The notes below the pieces were generated by a model. The model saw nothing but the letters and a program-made list of their open reading frames with translations, ran no database searches and had not been told where the DNA came from. Shown here piece after piece: positions 33,000-46,282 of a stretch of DNA of 64,000 nucleotides (position 1 is its first letter; each line of letters begins with the position of its first letter). The translations under genes and the position numbers were made by a program. The stretch lies in contig NC_063444.1 in assembly GCF_020379485.1 (NCBI RefSeq), positions 6,520,652 through 6,584,651 on the forward strand, given 5' to 3'. The stretch comes from Brassica napus (Eukaryota; Streptophyta; Magnoliopsida; Brassicales; Brassicaceae).

Positions 33000-35900
33000 T
33001 CATGAGCACTTTCCTGCAAAAAAAATAAAATAAAATAAGACTTTAATTTGAAGTTACAGATTTATACTTTAATTTGAAGTTACTGCACACATGATGGGAC
33101 ACTTTTTGATCATACGAAGATTTTACAATGTAACAGTTTTTACAATGTAACAGTTCAGAGATCAATGTTGCATATTCTTAGACCAAGTGTTAGTGCAAGG
33201 AAAGATTTTAGCTTACCCCAAAGTTTGCGCAACTTCATTGCTAATTGAGTAACAGCTCTTCTCTCAGCAAGATTCGAAAAGCCCATGCACGAAGTCTCCT
33301 GAATTGCAGACAACACTTGAGCTCTCTTTCTTGCTGATGGAATCAGATAATTAGCTCCATTTGTAGTGCTCAAGTCAGCGACCTATTAGAAGAACAAAAC
33401 AGTGAATTTTTAGTAACACTTTCCAGTACAAGTAGTAGTAGCAATTCAAGCATGGTTTCAAATCCAATAAACTTGCCTGATGCAGCCAAGGAAGTATTGA
33501 ATTCATGAATCTTCTTTCAAGTAGATAGGAGAGAAGTATACTCAGAAGCTCATTCACGGTATTTGACGACAAATTGTCCAGCACGGGGCCGGTTCTGTCA
33601 AGAAGCTCAACAAGTGCTAGCTCATCACCACCAGAGAGCACTTCTAAATACTCTGCTTCAACCACATCTTCACATGAACCACCTGGTCCACTCATCACCT
33701 CTGCATAATGCTTTGTTACGCTTTCAGAACTTTTCCGGGTCTGGCTCAATGTTTGTCTTCCTTGTCCAACGTTATTCCAAATGTCTTCCCTTGTATGTTG
33801 TTGACCAGCCTCACCAAAAGCACTTCTTGGCGTCTTTTCTTTTCCCTGAGATACATTTAGTTTGCTTCTTCCATGTGTTTTGTTCTCTCTTGTCATTGAG
33901 TACTTGGAAGATGATAATGTTGATTGTCGATTGCGGATTTCCGTTGAGTTTCTCGAAGTGCAACTAGAGAGCCTCGGTGACACAGTACTACCTTGGTTTA
34001 GCTTCACAAAATTGGAGTTTGATATATCTGAATGCAAGGCAAAGTTTTGAGCGATCCCTTCCACTGCATATTCTAAGCTTAACACCTTGGATTGAAGAGC
34101 CGAAAAGTTGTTCATTATTCCTGTTGAAAAGACCTATAAAGGCACAAGGAGATCAACAAATTAGTTTGCACTCCATTGTGTCAAAAATCTAAATACAAAG
34201 CTGTTTTGAGAACTTGCATCTTCAAAATACAAAGATAAGACAATAGATTGTGAAAGAAAATCCACTGACCTGTAGCTGATCTATCAGTCGTGACTGTTTA
34301 TTCTCGATATCTGAGAGCTGTTTACGTACAGAAGCCATTTCATTTGAAATCTGAGCACAGCAGTCATGACTAATTTCAGAGCTCGACACTGTTACAGTAG
34401 AGTCAGTGCTTGTACGATTCTTCACTTTGGTTGAGAATTGTTGCTCCTCAGAGTAAGTCTCTTCAGCTGCGAACTCCTTACTCCTTATGGCTGGATTCAC
34501 CATACCACTCGCTAAGAAACTGTTTGACGAAACTGTAACAGACTTGATATCGTCGTTTTCATTCACAGCGTCAGTTACATAACAACCTGCCTTATCTTCA
34601 ATTGGAATGTACTCATATGTCACTTCTGGCGTGTTTGCCGCTTCTGCAAATGTTTTGGTGATGCAACTGCCCTCTGATTCTTCATTGTGAAGATTAACCT
34701 TGGAGACAATTGGAGATTCCGGTACTGCGATTTCGATGCGCCAATTATCTTGTTTAGTCCTTTCATTGTAACGTGTAGGTGCGTTCCTGGCAGAAAACGG
34801 AACCTTCTTCCTTGCTAAATCTATTACATATTTGTTCGATGTAACATCCTTCGATTTAGAGTCACTGGTGCTGAATAGTTCACTATCCCCTTGAGCTCCA
34901 CTATAACTTTCTGTGATTACGAAACAGATTAATCAAAAAGAGTATCTATGAATCTATGAGAAGCAAACAAATATTAAAAAGATGCAAAATGATTTGAAGA
35001 AAGAAACCATTTTCTTAACTCACCTCTTACGGAGGATACAGTTTCAGACGGCTCTTGACTATCAGAACCAGGGACACCTTTCCAATATTGCAAGGCAAGA
35101 ACAATTGAGTCCCTCACCGGTTTCACCTAAACAGAAAAGCTCAAAGTTATAATATTTTACTTCAAACATTATCATCTGTAAGAAAGTGAAATTTAGACAA
35201 GATTTCATACTTTGTCAAAGCGACATGACTCTAGAGAGCTTATGCAAGAAGCCTTGAGGGGTCCAAGAAACTTTTCACCAGTAGCCGCTATTTCCATAAG
35301 CGCTACAGAGGCTGCCTTACGAGTAGTCCAATCTTTGTTTTTAAGCGCATCTTGAAAGCTACTCATTGCTGAGATAAGCACACTCTTTGTCGTTGCCCCA
35401 CCAGCCTGGATTAGAATCAGTTCCCCAAACTATCGTTACACAATCACATCCAAAGCAAACATGAGATTAGCAGAAACAAAACTCACCAGGATGATGCTTC
35501 GGTTAAGCTCAATAACCGCTGGTTTTGCAATGAAATGCGAGCTATTAAGCAGCTTCACAGTTTTGGTAAGCATACGTTGTATAATCGCAACTGGAGCCTC
35601 AGGACTACTATCAACAACTCTCGCCAAGCACAAGGCTGCACCTGACTGCACATACTTATTCTGATCACCAATAGCTTCAAAAAGCGGTTTCACCAAGGAA
35701 ACAAAAACACCATAGCTCTCGTCCTCATAACAGCTCATCTTCGAAGCCAAAACACCCATCGTTTCAATACACGCGTCTCTCACAACGGAATCCTGATCCT
35801 TGAGCCTCTTAACAACACTAGAGACCATCTTAGCGAGATACGGCGCAACGAGGCCGTGATGAAACCTAGCCAAAGTAGCCATTAACCTGATACACTCCTT

Positions 35901-36149
35901 GCGAACCGCGCTCTTCTGCTCGGAATCAGTGTCCAGTATACACGAGAGGAAGCAAGAGATCTTGTCAGGCGCGAGATGCTCGACTGTGTTCTCGAGCTCG
36001 TCGACTCCTCTCTGGTGCGTATCTCTATCCGCGAGCTTGTTCAAGGCGGTGACGACTTTCTTCTTCAGCTCGAAGATAACCTGCTGTGGATTCGCCGCCT
36101 TCATGTTTCCTCCTCCTCTCCCTTTCGCCTGCATGTTAGTCGTCTTCAT
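33000..36149 (-). CDS. TORTIFOLIA1/SPIRAL2-like (TOR1L) microtubule-associated protein
   Basis: Plant-specific HEAT-repeat protein that binds cortical microtubules. TOR1/SPR2 itself controls microtubule minus ends and helical growth. Seven exons: 35487-36149, 35211-35405, 35024-35126, 34270-34910, 33477-34133, 33217-33382 and 33000-33013, giving 812 residues. Residues about 20-290 form TOG-like HEAT repeats (VIFELKKKVVTALNKLADRD, KSAVRKECIRLMATLARFHH, DACIETMGVLASKM). The middle is Ser/Thr-rich and low-complexity. A coiled segment (MASVRKQLSDIENKQSRLIDQL) and the conserved C-terminal domain (LLDRTGPVLDNLSSNTVNEL ... RKLWGKCS) follow. The intron between exons 5 and 6 uses a GC donor (CAG|GCAAGT). 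I do not recall a TOR1L gene in the syntenic Arabidopsis interval, so it may be a transposed copy. Confidence 0.9.
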
Positions 36150-37210
36150 ATCGCCTTCTCTAGTTTTTCACATTAGGTTTTGAGATCTCTCCAAGATTTG
36201 CTAGTTGAATCTCAACACCTGCGAATATAAAGCAACGAAGATCTCGCATCATCAATATATGAAAGATTAGGGCGAATCGTATCAATTTCGTGAGACAATA
36301 ACGCGGAGCAGATCACGATTTTCCTTAAAATTGATTCAGCCTAGTGTTAAATTTGGAAAGTGCTACAGTTAACAGCTAGTCGAGCTTAAACATTCCTAAA
36401 CGAAGAAGATTCAATCAATCTAGGATTCGCTACATTCTCAGGGAAGTACGAAAGCAGAATCGAGAGAGGAAGAGAGTAATAGCGGAAGCATACACTGAAA
36501 GCTATCACGAAGATGGTGGTGGTGGTGGTGGCGAGGGAAAGGAGGGAGAAGCCATGGAGATGGAAATGTGATTCAGTTTTTCTGTTAGGTTTCCGAGAAA
36601 ATGACGGAGAGAAATCTCTCAGGTAGTGGGAGAGAGTTGATATGTCCTTCACGGAGCCCAGAGTATATTTGGCAGAGAGGGAGTGAGGCGCGTGTGATTC
36701 AGTTGCCATTGATCAGCGTGTATTTAAATTTAAATTAAGTTTTTTGAATCTCGCGCTTGCTGGGTTTTTCGAATTTTGTTTTGTGGGGTCCACTTGATTT
36801 GGAAATTTAAATGTTTGAAACGCGAAAAGGGTTGACTGTAATAACTTTCGAACTGGGCCTTTGCGGGCCGGGTAATGTTGCCAATTTACTATCACCATCG
36901 CATTTATATCCTTAATATTGTTCAATGTCACTGTTACAACGATGACTTCCATATGCTGCGGTCTACAGATATTCAACATATATTTAACAGTGATGGATTT
37001 ACAGAACTCAAAGATCATAATTAATTACGGATAACATGTGTCACTGTCAGTCTATCACAGACAAAACTGTAGATGAGTAGTAGTGTTACCAAAATTTTAA
37101 AATACTGATTAAAATGCCATAAAAATCTCTATTTCATGTGAAAAAAACGTTGGTCATAACGTTTAATGCTGTAAGTGTTTAGGCAAAATGATGGGGAGGG
37201 AAGATCAAAA
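36150..37210. other. TOR1-like 5' leader/promoter and methyltransferase 3' end
   Basis: About 36150-36710 is probably TOR1-like 5'UTR and may include an intron. It contains a 107-codon upstream frame (36386-36709 minus, ATG context CAATGG) of unknown status. Site II-like GGGCC motifs occur at about 36855-36872. The rest is AT-rich, with no other gene. Confidence 0.45.
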
Positions 37211-40200
37211 CTATTGAATGCGTTGTTGGCGAGTGTATTCCCAGAGAGCAATGGCGCCGCTGACGTGGACGTTGAGGGACCTAACAACTCCTAGTTGTGG
37301 TATCTCCACACAAGCGTCCAGTACATGGATTATATCCACAGGTATGCCTTCCTTTTCCCGACCCAGCACCAAAACCTTTCGAAACAACAACAGAGACAAC
37401 AGTGATCATCAACAAGATCCTTTTTTACTTCCATGGGGAAATTGAGAGAGAAGTAAAAGAAAACTTTCGAACTTACAGTCTTCTTTGGGAACTGATATTT
37501 GTCCAGAGAAACACTGTTAGCTGTCTGCTCCAGTCCCAAGATTGAGAAGCCTTCTCTTTTCTTTTTCTCCAAGAACAATTTTAAACTGTTCACTGGGACT
37601 TCAACGATTGGAACCCATTTCTCAGCAGTCACGCTACAGAAAAGAGAAAGCGAAAAAACACTTGTAAGTACCCTGTCTATGGTTCAAACATTCTGTTAAT
37701 TCAGCAGGAACGTTAGGTCCATGTTTTCAGGGTGCAGATTTTTCTTGGCTACTTCATATTTACTGATCCATTTATCTTGTATTCTAAAGCAGACCCAACA
37801 ACAGCATGAACTTGTGCTGTCCTTATACAATGAGGACTTCAATATATATGACCTCACCTGATTAGTTGGAACTGTTTGTCGTGTATTATGCTTGCATCTC
37901 CAACGACAAGACCCGATGCTTTAAATATCTGGAAATTATGCAGAGGAGAGGCTTTGTTAATACTGAACTAAATACAAGAAGTACAAAACACCTAACTTTT
38001 ATTCTCTTCCTTTAATAGTCTAAATGGAAAGAAAGAGGTCGTTATACCTCGCATGTCCGGGCTAATCCAGCAAGATTAGGAATACGATCAACCAATGAAG
38101 CCACAAGGATCAAACTCTGTCGGCCAGATTTCAACCTCTCCACCTCCATGCTTCTAGATCGTAACAGCTGACTCACAAGCTCGTCTTCTTTCTCCATTTC
38201 TGAAAATGTTACTACCCGTGTTAGTATCGTGCAGATAGGCTGTACTGTACATAATCTTGAGAAATAGACAGCTACGTAAAAAATTTGCATACCAAAGAGC
38301 CGCTTGTAAGTTTCCCCGTTTTGGAGCACAGAAGTTGTTGAAGTAGCATCTTGCTTCTCATGTTTAGACAGAGTGATCTTCTTCTGGAAGTCCAACGAAG
38401 ATGGCTCAGAAAGACTTTCTTCATCTGATGTGGAAGTCATCAACCGACGGTTGGGCTCTTCTTCGATTTTGAAGCCTTCATTCTTAATGGTAACAATGTC
38501 TTTTGCCATGGAAGCACGAAGATCTTCCCTAACATCCTGCAAGACTTCAAGATAAGACAGAAACACAAATATACAAAATGAAAAGTAGGTCTCAATTATG
38601 TTTATTTGCTTACATTCAGAAAAGAAATCACGTTATCCATGAGGCATGTTGGAACACATTCAAACTCACTTTCCTGCATCACCACAAAATATCTTGATAA
38701 TGTTATTACTTGGCTGTATGATATAATTTTAAATGTCTAAATGTATAAATTGGTCACCTCAACACGATTGACAAAAACACCAGCCGGAGTGGCAGATGTG
38801 GTGGGATCATAGGCATCAAGATATCCTTCCATTGATGATCGCAATCTACACCAGGAAAAACCAAAAAAAAATCACAGCTGAATTTGTGTAATAATAAACA
38901 AAAGCCCTTCTAGATGGCTTTGTCCACAAAACTAAGTTCGTTTTGTTGGCCAATATGAAAAATTATAATCAGACTGAGTAGAAAACAAACCTCGAACAAT
39001 CAGGATTCTTGTCCAGGTAAGACTTCAAATTCTCAAAAGAGAGCTTCTCCAACGGTATTGTCTGAGAGGATGTGGACTCCAAGGGGGGAAACAGTCTAAA
39101 GAGTACCCGATGCACTAATAACTGCGCAACCCGAAAAGAAAATGGAACAAGATTGATATACAATTGAACGCCAACGTTTACCAAAAGAAGACAGAGATGA
39201 CATCTATATAAGACCAACCTGAGTGAAACCTCGTAAGCTGTGATGATGAGAAGTTAATAACGGAATTATTGGTGGAAGAAGTTCTCTCAAATTTGTCTGT
39301 TGAGCCATCTTTTCGGCATGAAGGATGACATTGGCTGCAATGAAGACATAGGACGAGAGAGCTTGCTGCTTATTTACAAGACAACATCGATCAATATATT
39401 AAACAGAGAAACTTCTGCACTGTATTTTTATTTTAGTAGTAGAGCGTCTAATGTGTATCTTGCACATGATTTACCTGAGCTTTAGTGTCGTAATTTTGCA
39501 GTACAGGAACTAACTGCTCTTTAACCTGTGATACAACAACCAAGTGAGCAGCAATCCATAAATGACATCGCCCGTTTATACAGGAACCCATTTATAGTTT
39601 GATTACAAATTTTGCGAACGCATTGTAAAGTTAATTACCAATGGTGGAAATTTCAGGTAAATGTTTATGGCAAATGTTTCCAGGTATTGTCGAACAGCAG
39701 GCAGGTTATTTCTCTGCAAGCAAATCAAAGACATAAACAATCAAATCAGCTTCAATTTAAGTTGAAAATGACAAAATTTTATCATTGACGCTTGGATAGT
39801 CAACAAGGCAGGCTATATTTTCCTAAGCTTACATATAAGCAAATGTGCACACTGTCCATGACTTGGCCAACAATGTCATTGCTGACAAATCGCGACATAA
39901 TGCATATCATCTGCCAAGCGCGTATTTTCCGTCTGTGGATCTGTTAAAGAGAAACCAGCAATTACAGTCAAATAGTAGTTTGTCACTTAAACCAAGTGTC
40001 CATCTAAGAATTTAACGAAGAAAAACAAAGGACAAGAATGCAACTCTTACAGCACTATACTTCTTGTAAAGCTCCTTTGCCAAGTCTTTATCATGCACCT
40101 GTACCCTCAAGAAATGGACCCATTTAGATAATAATCTCAGTACATCTCATTTATTAATCGAAGTGTCAGACAATAAGACTTGGCAAACAATAAGTACCGC

Positions 40201-43200
40201 CGCATCAAGAAGCTCCAATAGAAACAACTTTCCAGCCACAATAGCATCCTGGTAATCTTGATTTTGACAAGCTGGTTCGGCCATATTGGCCAAATCAGCC
40301 AGCTTCTGAAACAGACCAGCGACTGACACACGTGCATACAACTCCGTGTTGATAAAGACCTGAGGAGAAAAGCAGAAACATATCACTTTGCTGAGTCAAA
40401 TTAATTGATACCATCATCTGCTAAAACTGACACTTACTTCTGTCAGTTCAGGGTCTGGGTTTTTTGCCAGTAATGATACTTCAGTTCTTGCATCATTATT
40501 GTCACATAACTCAGCTTCAAAATCCTCATCAAATGCAACTAAAAATCATTAAGTTAAAGGATAAGCAATTCAATATCAATGATGGCTTAATAGAAATAAA
40601 ATATATTACAGACCAGAGCCATAGAGAGTCAGAAGCTTCAATTCTTTAATGTAGTACTTGATCGTCCTAGGGTACATGAGCCACAGTCCTGTAAGGTGCA
40701 AGGCCGCAAGTCGAATTGTGCGTGGACTTTTCTGACCTTCCTCAAGTACTTTTTCAACAAACTGTGAAACAAGACATTACCAATAAAAGACACATTTTCC
40801 CTTCTGTTCTTTCAAAACATTTAATTAATAAGGATAGATGCATACCCACTTCAGCGGTCCATCTCCATCTTCAGCTACGTGCATGTCTTTATTACTAAAC
40901 AAAGAAGAATGCAACACCGAAGACAAAAGCGCAGCAATGGGTGCGACCCTTCTCTTCTTGCAGCTGATATGCAATATCCAACATGATTTGACCAGCTGCC
41001 ACATCGTCTGCTTGCAAGGCAACACAAGAAATGAGATATAGATTAATTATTCGAAAAGGATATAGAAAAAAACACTCAATCAAATCTGTTTCAAACTCAT
41101 TACAAAACCTGAGTATCTACACCCGAGAAACCATCAAGAGATGATTTCCCAGACGCAAGTATCCCCAAAGCAAGTCTGACAGATTTCAGCATAGGCAAAG
41201 CAGAACCCTCCCCAGCATTTTCAAGGCTGCCAAGTCGTAAAGGGACGTTAGAAGCCACAAGAATGAGAAGTATGGTACAGTTCACGTCGACTAGAGTCAC
41301 TAGATAAATAAAAGTTTATCTGGTACTCATGCGTCTATGATATTTTTTATATCTGCTAGCAATTTCTAAGAGAATAAATTTGAATATATCACATCTCACC
41401 TCTCTACAATATCATAAAAGATGCTTTTGACTGTATCATCTGAGAAGAAAGACGTTCTATCCCCTGGAGTACGTCTGACATCAAGAACATTCATGACTGA
41501 TAATAGAGACTCCACACAAAGCCACTGAATCAAGAAAATTAGGGTCAGAATATTTCTTTACCCCTCCAAAAGCAAATGGCCACTGATTAATAAGATCTTG
41601 TAACATGTATAATTCCACTGGTAAACAGCTATATCAATAGAATAAAAATGTGCATTACCTTCCAGCTAAGCAGAACAGCCCTTCTACTTCTTGCCAGAAG
41701 TCCTGCTGTGAGAAGATGGTTAATGTTGTGGAGGAAAGCCGGAACTGAAGCTTGTAACCAATATTCACCATTCACCATATCTAATAATGTATTATCATTT
41801 TCTAAAAGGTTGAAAGCTCTAGCTGAGCACAAGGACACAAATGCATTCAGTACAGCAGCTAGCGCTTCAAATGCTGCAAGATAGATCTCAGCTTCAGCCT
41901 GGTAAGAAACATTCGCCATGAATTAGTACATTGCGATCCCATACAGTTCATGCATCACATCAAACTTGAAAACTCAGGAGAATGGCATTACCTCAGAATT
42001 ACAACTTTGAGATGATAGCGTATGCTGGACGAACTTCCAAAAGAAAGCCAATGCTAATTTGAGTTCAGTAACACCACTAGTGACTTGACCACAGTATGAC
42101 GAGATCAACCCAATAATTTTCACCGATGTTACCTGCTCAGCATAAAGCACTGACATGAATCCCTTTTCAATGTTGTAGTTGTAGACCTATTACTACAGGG
42201 AACTGGCGTTAAAGAAATTTGTACGCAATTTTCCTTAAAAAAAAGAAATCATACAGCTTCTAGTACAGCTGTTGTAGTAGGAACAGATAGCCGGCGTTGA
42301 CTTGGACCCCCTAGTTTTCCTATGATAGAACCAGACAGAACACCATTCTCCACAGTAGTGTGAGACCAGAATATTGAGCAAGATGAATCAGCAAATGAAA
42401 CCAGCTGCTTCTGTATTGTCAAGCCAGGAAGAAGAAAAAATCATAGTAAGCCAAGTTAATGAGAAGATAATTATATCATCGTCTGTCAAGAAAATGTTTA
42501 CCAGTATCGATAAGAGAACAGCAGCAAACTTTTCATTAATAACTGAAGCGCTGCCAACAATCTGCTTGCCATTTTCCTCAACAATGCCAATGCATGACTT
42601 GCTTTTCACCGAAGAACTCAGCTCAGAGACTCCATCTTGCATGTTCTGGAGCTCTAAGAGCATACTCAGAATAAAGATTAAGAACTTCGCAGGTGCTCGT
42701 TCTAAATGGTTCTTCTCTTGGAAAAAACTAACGCCGCTATTTTGCACAAACTGCAGAGTTTCAAGGGATTGTCAAATTAGCAACGCACTACACCTAAAAG
42801 AATCCACTGTGGTATATAAACTTCAGCTGATAAGTCAAACCGTTATGATATCGGCGAGATGTTCTTCATCGTTAACTGTGAGGAAAAATACTCTTGCCCA
42901 TCGTTTTGTTTGGGATTCCCATGCTTCCAAGTCTTCATCATCAAAACCCTCAACATGATCACTGACAAATTCTTTCAGATACTCGTGAAGGCTCGCTACA
43001 AGACGAGTGCCATCAGTACATAAACTGTCGGAAGTGTTTCTGTTGCACCCCTGGAGCCATTCTAGCATCAATTTCCGCAATGAACCTGACATGGAAGAAA
43101 GCAAAGGATGTTAGATAATGAAGTTGCATTAATCTCCGTATGTAAAACGTCTCACGCTCACCATTATGGTCAGTAAACTCCCGAGGAATTGCTGAAACAA

Positions 43201-46200
43201 ACTGCAATAGTGTTCCAAGAGGAACTTCACAAGGGTTCACCACTGAAACAGCAGTTTCCAACACTTTTTGGCAAACTAGAAAATGAAAAAAGAAAAACAA
43301 TTCAAAGAATGAGTTTTAATGTGGTTAAATATATTGAGGGAGCCCCAAAAATTATAATTACTAATACATATGAACAAATCGGTCAAGCTAACTGATTACG
43401 GCACGGACCTCGAGTACGGTATTTGTGATTAAAATGTTGCCTGCTGCTCTCTGCAACAAACTTCAAGACATCCAGTATATGTGACATCTCATCTTGGCTT
43501 AAATGTTCACTAGAAGGTTCTAGAGGAGTCCCAGAGAATCCATTTTCAAGATGCTCCATCTCCTTGTTCCCGTATCCTCCAACCACATATGCTGTAGACA
43601 CAATACACTGTACGAGAGCCATAAATCCAGCCCTACCAAAAGACTGTTTCTTTGCAAGAGATGCCAAGTTGATCAAAAATCCAATCCGATTCCTAGGAAG
43701 CCAATAAACAGTTAGGAAACTATAACAATAAAACTTTATGATTTGACAATTAAACAGTTAGGAAACAATAACAATAAAACTTTATGATTTGACAATTTTT
43801 CAGACCCTCGAGAACATATCTAGTTAGTACTTCACCAAAATAAGATGATATAACAAACTGTGACACCTTACCTTGGGTTGAGGCAACTTGTGTACGCGCA
43901 CACATATTGAGCTCCACCTTCAATTGTTCTTGAGGTATAGATTCCTTTCAGCCCTGGGATAGTAGAATAAGCAAGAAATAATTCTAGTTAGTAGTTAGTA
44001 CTTCACCAAAATGACAGTAAAACATTGCACCAGAAGAGTTTCAATACAGTTCTCCAAGAAGCACCTACCGAAGTCTTTGTGGTGTACAGAATCATTCAAA
44101 GCCTCTATGAAAGGCCCAAGAACGAAAGTTTGGGACATCGATTGTGTACATGTTTTGTATCTTCTCCACTCAATCCCCATAAAAGATTCCATGACCGTGC
44201 ACCTGACTACAATTTCAGAATAGATGAATTAGCCACAGTATTGAAATTAAATGTAGATCTTGATCAGTCAAAATGTGTTGCCAACAAGGACGTACACAAC
44301 AGTACCTAGAGGATTATCATGACGAAAGCCTCGATTCCAAAGAACCTCTAACCAATTAAATATTTCAGTTTCCTCATCATATCTGGAAGATGATTTGATT
44401 AATAAATCAATCTGCGAGGTAAATTAAAAGACAATGAGCAGAGGAGACAAAGCCTCAAGCGCAAAAAAAAAAAACAATTACCAACCAAGAAAAAGCTGAC
44501 CTGGTTACTCCACACTGCTTCTACGAGATGAGTGCCGTACTCGTCAAGCATCTCATACAGGAGCACAAAAGCTTGCCACTGCTGCTGCTGACTAGTCAAA
44601 GCAGATTCAACAGAGCCATACAATTCTCCCACACCAAGTGACTTGGCTTCCTTCTCTGCCCACATCTCCTTTTTCGTCAAAGCACGATGAACTGAGTTCC
44701 CTTCTGGCTTCTTCTCAGAACTCGTCTTACTCACTTCGCTTATGGATAAAACTGATTTCAGTATATGCAATGACTGCTTCCTTACTAAGCTCTCATCAAA
44801 AACCTGAAAGGAGAAGTTTTTCAACGCTCATGGATGATCCATATAGTAGAAACTGAGAATATCTGTAAGAATAGCGGATACTCTTGCCATACCAAGCCTT
44901 TCTTGATTTCTTCCCAAAACTCTTGATCAGACCTAAAGTCAAAATCGACAGGGTCTTTTTCTGAGACATAACTTAGGGCTCCGTCAGAAGAAAGACACAA
45001 AGAGAGAACACTGTAAGCATCCCTTCTCTCTATTGATCCAACCGAGAACAGCTTCTTGCAGCATTCCCAAATCCTTTTCTTGAAGCCATTCCTGGAGTTT
45101 TAAACATCAGAACAAAATCCTTATGGATGAAACTAACCAACCCAAAGGCGAATAATTTTGTTTGGTTCCTTGACCTTACCTTGAAAGTATGTACACATTT
45201 CCTTGAAGTGAGATCTTCAGAGAAGACTGAGAAGAGAACCCCTTGAAAACAGCAGGGAGGAGGAACCTAACAGCGCACGAACGATGCTCTACACTTTGTG
45301 ACAAAAGCCTCTCAGTAATATTACACAAATCCCAAAGCATACCAGCTGCAAAATCTTCCACCTTTGAATCCGCTTGGTGACTTTGAAAAGCAGCGTTCAG
45401 AATCAGGTTCAAAAGATGGCACGACAGTGGAATCGGAAATGACGCAGACAAATATCCAACGTAGTTTCCATCATTATCATTTATATCCAAAGAGCCACCA
45501 AGCAACAGCTCTCCCCATCTGATGAAATCTGATTCTTCGTGTTGAAGCATTCCCATCGAAACCCCAACTGATCTCAGTAGAAAAGGCACCAAACTCACTC
45601 TCAGTATATCCAATGCGCTAGTCTCGACCACAACATCAAAGAACAATTGTATAATCTAATACAAAACAAAAGAGAAAGAAAAAAAATAAGCTCAAGGAGA
45701 TGTGACGTTGGGCTTAAATCAATAGACCAGCAGGAGGAGAAGGAGGAGGAGGAGGAAGATTCAACCTTATTAAGCATATCCAAGTCATAAGCACGAACCA
45801 TCTTCATCAGTGGAATAAACACTCTCCACACAAACAACTGCAACGCATTATGATTATCCTCAGTACCAAAGCCTGACTCAACCACCACAAAAAAAAAACC
45901 CCTCAAATTAGTTTAATTCTTGAAACCTCTAACAAGATTCAATTTTTTTTTTCCGAAGAACTCACCAAAACTCTTTAGTAGATGACAAAGACCAGCCACC
46001 AATGAAGCAATGTGGTTGCAATCATCAGAATCGAACTTCTTCTCCTATTACAAAAAAAAAACATTGAAGCCTTTTCAATAAAACCCAATAATGGACACGG
46101 AACTGCATTGAAGAAAGATCGTTTACCTCCGCACGAAAAGGCAACTCTTTGATGAGTGATTCGAAGAGGGAGGAGGGAGATACGCCTGTGGAGCTTAGGA

Positions 46201-46282
46201 CGCAGTCGAGAAAAGCAGGAACAGCTGTTGGAGGAACTTGTTTGAAGCTCAGCGACAGTGAAGTAATCACAGAGGAGCCCAT
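37211..46282 (-). CDS. Large SpoU-type (TrmH/TARBP1-like) RNA 2'-O-ribose methyltransferase
   Basis: A gene of about 25 exons encoding a protein near 1,800 residues. Only the C-terminal ~160 residues are catalytic. They show the SpoU/SPOUT knot motifs: motif 1 [12 protein letters not shown], motif 2 [12 protein letters not shown], motif 3 [24 protein letters not shown]. The long N-terminal part is helical and leucine-rich, as in human TARBP1, which makes Gm18 in tRNA. The same substrate here is inference. 5' exons read clearly: 46127-46282, 45966-46044, 45766-45872, 45180-45655, 44893-45091, 44501-44803. The last exon is 37211-37375. The junction after 44501 is ambiguous: the obvious acceptor near 44382 breaks frame, while one at 44372 keeps it. 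The start [10 protein letters not shown] at 46282 is used because the upstream frame opens only at TTG. By memory it equals At4g17610. Confidence 0.9.
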
